From Lachnospiraceae bacterium (GTDB lineage Bacteria; Bacillota; Clostridia; Lachnospirales; Lachnospiraceae), in contig JAFSBX010000102.1 of the NCBI GenBank assembly GCA_017437065.1, positions 1 through 40,372 on the forward strand: a stretch of DNA of 40,372 nt, written 5' to 3'. The translations under genes were made by a program, and so were the position numbers. How positions within the stretch are numbered: position 1 is the first letter of the stretch; every line of letters starts with the position of its first letter. This document shows, in pieces, positions 33,760 to 40,372 of this stretch. Under the pieces are notes generated by a model that saw nothing but the letters and a program-made list of their open reading frames with translations, made no database searches and was not told where the DNA came from.

Positions 33760-33773
33760 CAGTCTCTTCTTAC
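33744..33773 (+). terminator. hairpin overlapping the DUF378 stop codon
   Basis: AGAAGAGACTGC and GCAGTCTCTTCT form a perfect 12-bp stem with a 3-nt loop containing the stop codon. The U-rich tail is weak. Confidence 0.6.
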
Positions 33774-33815
33774 ATAATTCAAGCTAAATCAATACCTTTT
33801 GACGCCCGAATCCTC

Positions 33816-34460
33816 TCAAATTACTAATTTTTCAATTGTTTCCGCCTCAATTTCTACTATGGCAGTATTCGCTGTTTTGTATCTTTTTACCATTTCATGA
33901 AAAGGTGTGTCATTGACAAATGACATTAATGACATAATATCTGCGCTGTGAGTAACAACAACGATGTCCCCATTCACCGGTTCACCACTTCCATTCACAG
34001 ATTTACTGTTTGTGCCTTCTGCATAGTTACCTGCTTTGAGTTCTTTTATTGTTTTTTGTAATGCCGTGACTACTCTTTCCACCAGTTCCTGATAAGACTC
34101 ACCTTTCGGTGGATGACCATACCGTCTGTTTTGACGCCATGCCTGATATTCCGCCGGAAACTGTTCTTCTACCTGCTCCCATGTAATCCCTTCCCACAAG
34201 CCAAAATTAATTTCCTCTAAACCGGATAGCACAATACACTCTTTTTCAAGCTTTGCTGCAACATATTCTGCCGTTTTGGCTGCCCTTTCCAACTTACTTG
34301 TATAAACTCCGATAACCGGTGTTTCTCGTTTTGCAAGCTCTTCTGCAAGACGTTTTGCCTGCTCTATACCGGTTTCATTTAAAGGAGTATCCGTACTACC
34401 CTGAATTCTTTTTGCTACATTCCAGTCAGTTTCTCCGTGTCTTACCAAAAGTATTTTCAT
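33816..34460 (-). CDS. histidine phosphatase (phosphoglycerate-mutase-like)
   Basis: 214 residues of the RHG branch: catalytic V-R-H-G-E-T-D-W-N with phospho-His near residue 8, Arg in T-S-K-L-E-R-A-A-K-T-A, acid in G-L-W-E-G, and second His in V-V-V-T-H-S-A-D. Substrate not determinable (small phosphoester or cofactor-type). GAGGAGG lies upstream. Alone between DUF378 and the XRE membrane gene. Confidence 0.88.
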   Translation of the reverse strand: MKILLVRHGETDWNVAKRIQGSTDTPLNETGIEQAKRLAEELAKRETPVIGVYTSKLERAAKTAEYVAAKLEKECIVLSGLEEINFGLWEGITWEQVEEQFPAEYQAWRQNRRYGHPPKGESYQELVERVVTALQKTIKELKAGNYAEGTNSKSVNGSGEPVNGDIVVVTHSADIMSLMSFVNDTPFHEMVKRYKTANTAIVEIEAETIEKLVI

Positions 34461-34674
34461 AAGTATAACTACGCCTCCTCATTGCCTGCAAGTTTGTTCT
34501 ACGTACAAAATCATTAATTTGTCTGTTTTTCTATGATACAGGTATGATGTTTTGTTTCATCATAATTAATACCGACCCACACTGTATACGAGCACTTTCA
34601 CTACTCAAAGTATCATCAGACTATTTACATTCTAGCATATCAGCTTGCAAAAAGAAATGACAACGTAAACCTGT

Positions 34675-35649
34675 TTACTCTGTATCCTCTTTCTCCGCCA
34701 AAGAAGAATTAAAAATAACAGCTACAATCCCACATATAATTCCACCAATCGGAAAAACAATCCAGCTATATGCCATGATAGATGTTTTCCACTGATATCC
34801 CATTCCGCTTGCCAAATCTTCCTGAAATCCTCCAATTTCGATTCCAATACTTAATAAGAATAAAATGACAGCCACCATCATAATGACTCCGCACCATTTT
34901 CCAATTTTTCTCTGCACAGCACGAAATTCTTTATTTTGATCTTTGTTGTATTCATTTTCTTTATTATATACTTCTACACTATATTTAGATTTCTGTAATC
35001 CACCATACACCAATACTGTAACTGCTGCCGCAATTACCCAAAGAAAAATTGCACCGCTAAACTCGTCACTCAGTCCTCTGTTTATAAAAATCTTCTCTAA
35101 TAATGACTGGCAGGCAACATTTATAATTATAGCTCCAATCGGTGCAGCCATAAGCCAGAGAAACTTTCTCTCAAACTTTTCTAACACTTCTTCCGTGTAA
35201 AACTGGTTAATGCTTGGATGTTTCTTTTTAAAATGATCATGCTGCATACCTTTTACAACAAACACTACAATTGATATTGCCGCAAAAACCCAAAAAATGA
35301 ACTGATTTATCTCTTCTGCAACACCAAAACCTTCCAACATACACTGTAAACCTACATTAAAGATAAGAAATCCCACTGCACCTGCAATCCATTTAGAAAA
35401 ATCATTCATATGTTCATCATAATGTGCTGTATCCTCTTTTACATTTTCCTCTACGCTTCCCCTTAATAAAGCATCCATATTACAGGAAAACATTTCACAA
35501 AGCTGTACCAGTTTTTCCATCTCAGGATAACTGCCATCTGACTCCCATTTTGATACGGACTGTCTTGATACACCTAAACGCTCTGCAAGCTGCTCCTGTG
35601 TAATATTGTTTTTCTTTCTTAAAAATTGTAAATTTTCTCCGAAACTCAT
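34675..35649 (-). CDS. XRE HTH regulator fused to a membrane domain
   Basis: 324 residues. The N-terminal helix-turn-helix (about 4-60: N-I-T-Q-E-Q-L-A-E-R-L-G-V-S-R-Q-S-V-S-K-W-E-S) is a classic Xre fold. Six membrane helices follow from about residue 88. The fusion suggests a membrane-tethered regulator that responds to envelope state. GGAGGA lies 6 nt before the ATG. No obvious target gene beside it. Confidence 0.88.
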   Translation of the reverse strand: MSFGENLQFLRKKNNITQEQLAERLGVSRQSVSKWESDGSYPEMEKLVQLCEMFSCNMDALLRGSVEENVKEDTAHYDEHMNDFSKWIAGAVGFLIFNVGLQCMLEGFGVAEEINQFIFWVFAAISIVVFVVKGMQHDHFKKKHPSINQFYTEEVLEKFERKFLWLMAAPIGAIIINVACQSLLEKIFINRGLSDEFSGAIFLWVIAAAVTVLVYGGLQKSKYSVEVYNKENEYNKDQNKEFRAVQRKIGKWCGVIMMVAVILFLLSIGIEIGGFQEDLASGMGYQWKTSIMAYSWIVFPIGGIICGIVAVIFNSSLAEKEDTE

Positions 35650-35693
35650 CTTGTCTCCTCCTTATACCCTATGTATTTAAACACAAATTTCTA

Positions 35694-35828
35694 CTATATA
35701 GCAATAGATAATTGGTTACTGTTCACTCCGTGACCGGTAACGATAATTCCTCTGTGTTCATCCGGGGTTATCTTATGTCCGTATTCTATCTGACACCCTC
35801 CGCAACCTCTACCAATTTTGTGTTGCAT
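35694..35828 (-). CDS. possible 44-residue peptide with C-x2-C motif
   Basis: From ATG at 35828 an uninterrupted frame runs to TAG at 35694. It contains G-C-G-G-C followed by histidines, then G-I-I-V-T-G-H-G, which recalls the start of PTS IIA-type domains. The ribosome site is poor (GAAAAAATTG), so it may be a remnant rather than a gene. The sequence also forms a hairpin near its end (GTTAC...GTAAC). Confidence 0.3.
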   Translation of the reverse strand: MQHKIGRGCGGCQIEYGHKITPDEHRGIIVTGHGVNSNQLSIAI

Positions 35829-35896
35829 TTCAATTTTTTCATGTAAAGTTGCGGTTGCATCCCTTGATTTTAGGGCATTTGAGAACCAATTACCTT

Positions 35897-36859
35897 TTAA
35901 TTGGCAATTTTATATTCCCGATAAAATTCTTTTCTGGCACATTCATCGTTCGCTGCTTTTTGAACATCCTCCAGCCGTCCATCAGCAAATAATTTTGATA
36001 TCAGCAAGCCTAATTTTAATTCTCCTTCCATTCTGCCTTGCTCTCTTCCTTCTTCTCTTCCCTCTTCTTTAATTCCTTCAATCGCACGACACATATCAAT
36101 CTCTCCTCTTACATTCCGCCAATCTTCTTTATACTTCATTAAATCTTTTTGGTTTACCATAACACTCATTACATCAAATGTTTCTTCATCCAAATGTGAA
36201 AACTCTTCTGCATTCTCTTTTATATAATTCCTCAATGCATTTTTATCCTCACTTCGTTTCATAACTCCAAGCAATTGTCTCAGTCCTGTTTTGAAGTTTT
36301 CCTCCTTTATATCCTGTAATGTCACTAAATTCATCTGATAATTAGTGATAAATTCCTTATAAATTTCATTTTCCCCTTCCAAATCTAATATTCCATACAA
36401 ATCTCTGCTCCCTTCATATTCTCCCATTCCATGATAAAACATAATGACAACTACAGGATTCAACTTTTCATTTTTACTCATTCCTGACAAAAATTCTTCT
36501 CCGGTCCGGCATTCTTTTTGAAAGTTCATTTTAATTATTTTCAGTTGCCTGATATACTCTGCAACCTCATATTCCATACAACGAAACGGCATGGCATAGT
36601 GAACTTTGTTTTGATTCTCTACTCCCACTATCGCGTACTTATTGCCTTTCATAATTCCTTTGACTACATCCCTCTCCCGTTCCAATTTTTGCTTTGTTCC
36701 GCACCTATCCGTAATCTTTTCGTGATAAACCCCATCATAACTCTGTACGTCCTTCTCCTTAATCCGGCTTCTGCCGTTAAATAAAGTTCCATTAACAAAA
36801 TCTGCAAAAACTTCGGGTACTGACAAATAACTGCACATTGCATCATTTTTTTCACCCAT
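35897..36859 (-). CDS. Rpn-type PD-(D/E)XK nuclease (transposase-like)
   Basis: 320 residues, start supported by AGGAGTG. N-terminal nuclease region with D-G-V-Y-H-E-K-I-T-D-R, then the conserved I-V-G-V-E-N-Q-N-K-V-H-Y-A-M-P-F-R typical of the Rpn (recombination-promoting nuclease) family. The C-terminus has the usual E-E-G-R-E-E-G-R-E-Q-G-R repeat before a short helical end. Rpn proteins are DNA endonucleases that raise RecA-independent recombination and are abundant in Lachnospiraceae genomes. Not flanked by obvious inverted repeats. Confidence 0.85.
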   Translation of the reverse strand: MGEKNDAMCSYLSVPEVFADFVNGTLFNGRSRIKEKDVQSYDGVYHEKITDRCGTKQKLERERDVVKGIMKGNKYAIVGVENQNKVHYAMPFRCMEYEVAEYIRQLKIIKMNFQKECRTGEEFLSGMSKNEKLNPVVVIMFYHGMGEYEGSRDLYGILDLEGENEIYKEFITNYQMNLVTLQDIKEENFKTGLRQLLGVMKRSEDKNALRNYIKENAEEFSHLDEETFDVMSVMVNQKDLMKYKEDWRNVRGEIDMCRAIEGIKEEGREEGREQGRMEGELKLGLLISKLFADGRLEDVQKAANDECARKEFYREYKIAN

Positions 36860-36944
36860 AATTACTTCACTCCTGTTCTTTTGTCTTATTTCCTTGAATC
36901 TACGGCAGAAATGCCTGATTTTCTCAGATACGCTTATAAGAAGC

Positions 36945-37020
36945 TTGAAATCATCTTAGAATCTGCATGATTTCAATGCAAAAAGCTTTGTGACATTTAC
37001 TGTATCACAAAGCCCTTTTT
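36945..37020. terminator. two consecutive hairpins, the second a terminator
   Basis: TTGAAATCAT (36945-36954) pairs perfectly with ATGATTTCAA (36967-36976). GCTTTGTGA (36985-36993) pairs with TCACAAAGC (37005-37013), with T-runs on both outer sides. The second would end the ABC permease operon on the minus strand. Confidence 0.65.
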
Positions 37021-37040
37021 CCTGCAAGTTTTTTCTTTTC

Positions 37041-37072
37041 ACTTCTTCATTACTTCTTCATTACTTCTTCAT
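37041..37072. repeat. 11-bp tandem repeat, about three copies
   Basis: ACTTCTTCATT is repeated at 37041, 37052 and 37063 (last copy one base short), just past the permease stop codon. Low complexity; likely slippage. Confidence 0.7.
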
Positions 37073-37079
37073 CACCTTC

Positions 37080-37868
37080 CTATGCTGCCAAATCCTTTTT
37101 CCGGTACTTACCAAATGCAATAATAAATGCCAAAACAATTACTAAAACTCCTATCCCAAGCATAACTCCATCAATTTCTCCACTTGTAAAAATATCCGCG
37201 CCATTAGAGTAATAAAACGGTGTTATATACTTCACATTTTCAATTGCCGGTATAATACGGCACATCATATCTGCGGCAAACATCAGTATGGCAATTCCCA
37301 ACCCTGCACCCATCAGATTCTTTTTGGAAAAAGCAGATATCATAAAGCAGACCGTACCAATTTCTGCCTGCATCAGAAATTGAGCCAGATGATATAACAC
37401 CATCTCTTTTTCCATGAGTTCTTCGCCCATCATGACAAACCCTACAACATACATAGTCGTACAAACTAAATTAAACAACAAAATATTGCTGATTAACGCC
37501 AAATATTTTTCTATAATAATTTGCTTTCTTCCTATCGGAAATACATTTAAAAATTCTGATGTGTGTCCTGCTTCTTCCTTTGACAACATTCCCGTTCCCA
37601 AAATAGCGGCAAACATAGCGCCGCCCAGACCATGCATCATGGCTATTTCCGTGGCATAAAATCCTGTCAGCGTTGCAAGGCTCATTTTGTCCATTCCGAG
37701 TGCTGTCGACATAGCTCCCATATTAGAATAGACATCCGCAATATCCTGCAAAGACTCCTCTAAACTTGTATACAACAAAATACATCCAAAACATAAGCCT
37801 CCTACACAAAGCGTCCATATAATAAGACTTTTCAAATTCATTTTCATTTCGTGTCTGTATAAAGTCAT
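37080..37868 (-). CDS. ABC transporter permease
   Basis: 262 residues from ATG at 37868 (preceded by AGGATGGGG); an in-frame ATG at 37880 would lie only 3 nt after the ATPase stop. About six membrane helices, with the common ABC-2 loop F-P-I-G-R-K-Q-I-I-I. Follows its ATPase directly; together with LytTR and DUF3021 upstream it forms a typical regulated exporter cluster. Confidence 0.82.
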   Translation of the reverse strand: MTLYRHEMKMNLKSLIIWTLCVGGLCFGCILLYTSLEESLQDIADVYSNMGAMSTALGMDKMSLATLTGFYATEIAMMHGLGGAMFAAILGTGMLSKEEAGHTSEFLNVFPIGRKQIIIEKYLALISNILLFNLVCTTMYVVGFVMMGEELMEKEMVLYHLAQFLMQAEIGTVCFMISAFSKKNLMGAGLGIAILMFAADMMCRIIPAIENVKYITPFYYSNGADIFTSGEIDGVMLGIGVLVIVLAFIIAFGKYRKKDLAA

Positions 37869-37883
37869 TTTCAACCCCATCCT

Positions 37884-38714
37884 TTATTTCTCATAGTAGT
37901 GCATGAATATTTCATCCAACTCCGGTTCTTCGATCAAAATATCTGATATATCATGTTCTGCAAATCCTGCAAAAAGCTCATTTAGATTACCTTTGAATAC
38001 AAAATCTTCCTCCACACCATCTTTTACCACTCGAATTCTCTTTGCACTTGTTTTTGTCAGGTTTTCCACGGTATCTGTGCAGATTAACTTTCCGTTACGA
38101 ATAATAGCCGCATTCCGACAGTACTTTTTCACTTCCGGTAACACATGCGAAGATAAAAAGCAGGTGGCTCCCTGTTTGTTATACTCCAGAATCAGCTTGA
38201 AAAATTCTGCCTGCATAAGTGGATCTAGCCCGCTGGTCGGCTCATCAAAAATAAACAGCTCCGGTTTGTGTTGCATAGCACAGACAATACTGACTTTTTT
38301 GCGATTTCCTAAAGAAAGTTCATCTACTCTTTTCTCCGCATGAACCTCCAGCCGCTCACAAAGCATTCTGCTTTCCTCCACGCAATCCTTTTTTCGCATA
38401 TCTGCTGCAAACTTTAACACATCTTTTACCTTCATGGACGGATAAAACATAGCCTCAGACGGCATATATCCTATCTTTTCCAGTACTTCTTTCTGTTTAT
38501 TTCTTACATCCATTCCAAGGATAGACGCATTTCCTTCCTGAAACTGTATGAAACCAAGCAGGCTTCGAATCGTTGTAGATTTTCCTGCACCGTTCGGTCC
38601 CAAAAATCCGAAAATATCCCCTTTTTCTACCTTTAATGTAAGATTCGTAACACCTCTGGCTTTTCCGTAGTTTTTTGTAAGATTATTTATTTCTATGGCA
38701 TACTTCTTATTCAT
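37884..38714 (-). CDS. ABC transporter ATP-binding protein
   Basis: 276 residues from ATG at 38714 with AGGAGG 10 nt upstream; a longer in-frame start at 38762 lacks one. Walker A G-P-N-G-A-G-K-S-T, signature L-S-L-G-N-R-K-K, Walker B F-I-F-D-E-P-T-S-G-L-D-P, switch S-S-H-V-L-P-E. Typical exporter ATPase, partner of the permease 15 bp downstream. Confidence 0.92.
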   Translation of the reverse strand: MNKKYAIEINNLTKNYGKARGVTNLTLKVEKGDIFGFLGPNGAGKSTTIRSLLGFIQFQEGNASILGMDVRNKQKEVLEKIGYMPSEAMFYPSMKVKDVLKFAADMRKKDCVEESRMLCERLEVHAEKRVDELSLGNRKKVSIVCAMQHKPELFIFDEPTSGLDPLMQAEFFKLILEYNKQGATCFLSSHVLPEVKKYCRNAAIIRNGKLICTDTVENLTKTSAKRIRVVKDGVEEDFVFKGNLNELFAGFAEHDISDILIEEPELDEIFMHYYEK

Positions 38715-38809
38715 GCTCTTTCTCCCTCCTGCACATTTTTTACTCTGTTTTTCATATCTCATTCGATACTATTGCACTTTTTCCTATACTTCCTGATGTC
38801 GCAATTTAC

Positions 38810-39277
38810 TTAATGCTTCTTTTTATTGCTATCCGGCTTTTCTTTTGTCATTTGAAAGACTTTCAATTCTTCATTTAATTGCTTTGTATCCACATCACGT
38901 TTCACTTTATATACCAAAAATGCACATACATAAGCAAACAACATATATCCGCAAAATACAGCTGTCACGCCGATTTTTCTGTCAAACCACCCACACAAAT
39001 AGCTTGTAATTGCATACAGAAGGGTACAAACCAAAGAAGCTGCTGCCTCAAATATTCCAAAATGCTCCGCTTCATCAAAATTACGCATTAAAAAAACCTG
39101 TATATATCCCATAATATAAGTAGACAATATCATTTCAGCCAAATAGATAATGCTTGCCTCCATACTTCCACCGATTACTCTATACATTGCATAGAAAAAA
39201 AGTAGTACAAAAAAATAGAGACATGCTTTAAACTCAATTCCTATTTCCTGTGCCAGATATTTTTTAAACTTTTCCAT
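38810..39277 (-). CDS. DUF3021 membrane protein
   Basis: 155 residues from ATG at 39277 (a GTG at 39289 in frame is also possible). Four membrane helices in two pairs with the F-D-E-A-E-H-F-G-I-F loop between, as in DUF3021. These are usually encoded next to a LytTR regulator and are thought to modulate it. Here a MITE-like element separates the two genes. Confidence 0.83.
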   Translation of the reverse strand: MEKFKKYLAQEIGIEFKACLYFFVLLFFYAMYRVIGGSMEASIIYLAEMILSTYIMGYIQVFLMRNFDEAEHFGIFEAAASLVCTLLYAITSYLCGWFDRKIGVTAVFCGYMLFAYVCAFLVYKVKRDVDTKQLNEELKVFQMTKEKPDSNKKKH

Positions 39278-39360
39278 TCCGACAATCACACCTTTCTGTT
39301 TCTCTATATTTTTCCAAGTCCTTTATCGACCTGATACATTGTTATTTCGAAAACGATGGG

Positions 39361-39525
39361 CTAGTGTACTGACACTTTGATATTTGAATAAACTCCGTAG
39401 AATATTCGCTTAACAGCAAGGCGGCTGAATGAGGCGATGCGGTGGCATCGTCGATTTAAGCCAACGAAGTCTGATAAGTGAATAGGCAAGGAGTTTATCA
39501 AATTATCAACGTGTCAGTACACTAG
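39361..39525. mobile_element. MITE-like element, 165 bp, with ~36-bp terminal inverted repeats
   Basis: Outer arms CTAGTGTACTGACAC (39361-39375) and GTGTCAGTACACTAG (39511-39525) are perfect. The homology continues inward to AACTCC/GGAGTT (39396/39490) with three or four differences. The centre contains a smaller stem (GGCGATGC/GCATCGTC). No coding capacity. CTAG at both tips could be a palindromic target duplication. It would also fold as one long hairpin in RNA. Confidence 0.75.
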
Positions 39526-39962
39526 GTCTCACCTCTTAATATTCTTCTCAATTCTTTTGCATACCGCCTTGAAATGATAACATGCTCTCCGTTATCCATC
39601 ATTGCATCAATTCGGTTCCCCGACTCACTTTTCAACTTTGTTATGCGGTATATATTAATAATCATGGCCTTGCTGCATCGAAAATACCCTTCTTCCATGT
39701 ACATTGCCTCTACTGCTGCCAGAGATAAATTCGTACGGTATACTTCCATACTGGTATATAAATAGGTAACACCGTCCACACTTTCAAGATAAATAACATT
39801 TTGTGGTGGAATGGCATACTGTTGACCCTCTTTCAAACCGATAAGCTTTTTCTCCTGCCTGTTTATGTAATTTACAATGCCTTCAATCTGCTCTGTCATA
39901 TCCTTATATTTGATGACCACTTCTTCTGTGCCTGCGGATATTTGCTGTAATGTTACTTTCAT
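39522..39962 (-). CDS. LytTR-domain DNA-binding regulator
   Basis: 146 residues, no receiver domain. The C-terminal LytTR domain (about 45-142) has V-I-Y-L-E-S-V-D-G-V-T-Y-L-Y, F-R-C-S-K-A-M-I-I-N-I and S-R-R-Y-A-K-E-L. The stop codon is the TAG of the CTAG at the MITE tip, so the element abuts the last codon. GGGGG precedes the start. Probably controls the DUF3021/ABC genes behind the element. Confidence 0.9.
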   Translation of the reverse strand: MKVTLQQISAGTEEVVIKYKDMTEQIEGIVNYINRQEKKLIGLKEGQQYAIPPQNVIYLESVDGVTYLYTSMEVYRTNLSLAAVEAMYMEEGYFRCSKAMIINIYRITKLKSESGNRIDAMMDNGEHVIISRRYAKELRRILRGET

Positions 39963-39984
39963 GAGTTTTTCGCCCCCTTATTTT

Positions 39985-40013
39985 TTTATAATATAATCGC
40001 AAATAAAGTGCAA
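39985..40013 (-). promoter_or_regulatory. promoter of the LytTR operon
   Basis: -35 TTGCAC (40013-40008) and -10 TATAAA (39990-39985), 17 nt apart on the minus strand, about 23 bp before the start codon. Confidence 0.6.
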
Positions 40014-40196
40014 TGCGTTTTTCTGTAAGAGGCACTTTTCTTCCTTTAAGATGCAAAATACATCGAACCGGTAAGGGATATTCGTTGCCTATGCCATATT
40101 CTTGTGCTAAAATTCGTTTGATGTAAGCGGTATTAATTGCAAGTTTGCAAAAAGATTGAAAGCAACAGAAACTTGAAGTTTACGCACTGTAAAATA

Positions 40197-40231
40197 CTTT
40201 TGACACTGCTAAAATGAACAATGTCAAAGCG
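40197..40231. promoter_or_regulatory. inverted repeat before the XRE gene
   Basis: CTTTTGACACTG and CAATGTCAAAGC are imperfect inverse complements about 10 bp apart (central TTTGACA/TGTCAAA perfect), some 60 bp upstream of the right-edge regulator. A likely operator for it or for divergent control with lytTR. Between 40014 and 40196 I see nothing else definite. Confidence 0.35.
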
Positions 40232-40289
40232 TTTTGATAGACCCAAATTTCTTTTTTGATTAAAGTGGGTTATGAAGGAGATGGCAAAG

Positions 40290-40372
40290 ATGGAACTTAA
40301 CAAGCAGATAAAAAAATATCGAACAGAAGCAAATTTATCTCAAGAGGAGTTGGCAGATAAAATTTACGTTTC
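40290..40372 (+). CDS. XRE-family regulator, N-terminal part (runs off window)
   Basis: ATG at 40290 with AAGGAG 9 nt upstream. The visible 27 codons read as the start of an Xre helix-turn-helix (I-K-K-Y-R-T-E-A-N-L-S-Q-E-E-L-A-D-K). Divergent from lytTR. The remainder lies beyond the right edge. Confidence 0.8.
   Translation, partial: MELNKQIKKYRTEANLSQEELADKIYV

Noticed and set aside
37041-37072. Functional regulatory iterons
   Set aside because: The 11-bp repeats are low-complexity, follow a stop codon and are best explained by slippage.

Overview
The window looks like chromosomal DNA of a low-GC Gram-positive gut anaerobe, most likely a Lachnospiraceae (Clostridia). The evidence is AT-rich codon use, strong AGGAGG-type ribosome binding sites, and a gene set typical of that group: a YhaM-type exoribonuclease, MutS2, a VanW-domain wall protein, a DUF4080 radical SAM enzyme, DUF3021/LytTR, PadR/DUF2812, GntR(YtrA)-ABC cassettes and an Rpn-type nuclease. 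No rRNA, tRNA or CRISPR array is visible. The genus cannot be fixed from this sequence alone.

Layout. (1) 1-917 is scrap and mobile DNA: the 5' end of a group II intron running off the left edge, 22-bp tandem repeats that look like an IS21-family end, a promoter-terminator pair that could make a small RNA, a cluster of hairpins, and the C-terminal stub of a GNAT acetyltransferase. (2) 918-3450 is a compact AT-rich minus-strand cassette encoding a membrane-anchored coiled-coil/GAF sensor, a PD-(D/E)XK nuclease resembling Bsp6I-type restriction enzymes, and a HEPN-domain protein. A 130-nt nested palindrome separates the last two genes. This is the best candidate for an undescribed defence-like system. 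(3) 3498-12937 is housekeeping: rlmD, whose conserved C-terminal extension is cut off by an apparent GA-dinucleotide expansion; yhaM; an HtrA-like protein that has lost all three catalytic residues; then, on the plus strand, mutS2 and an OmpR/EnvZ-type two-component pair; then trmL. (4) 12962-17370, minus strand: aminotransferase plus Lrp regulator, AIR-synthase/HypE-like protein, VanW protein. (5) 17629-25830: a plus-strand membrane-anchored helical protein whose 3' end overlaps, tail to tail, a long minus-strand run of DUF4178, DUF350, membrane-fused spermidine-synthase-like protein, galactokinase, radical SAM, endonuclease III and DnaQ-like exonuclease. (6) 25913-29148: a hybrid histidine kinase and a stand-alone receiver protein. 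(7) 29325-39962: regulator-linked membrane modules (GntR/ABC, PadR/DUF2812, XRE-membrane, LytTR/DUF3021/ABC), a DUF378 protein, a histidine phosphatase and an Rpn nuclease. A 165-bp MITE-like element sits between lytTR and the DUF3021 gene. (8) An XRE regulator starts at 40290 and runs off the right edge.

How the genes work together. The right half is dominated by small one-component regulators next to the membrane or transport genes they probably control, and palindromic operators can be seen at several of their promoters. The left edge is a mobile/defence junction abutting conserved rRNA-modification and RNA-decay genes. The DUF4178-DUF350-spermidine-synthase trio is a recurrent but poorly understood membrane module. 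All functional assignments come from motifs read by eye; no database search was run.
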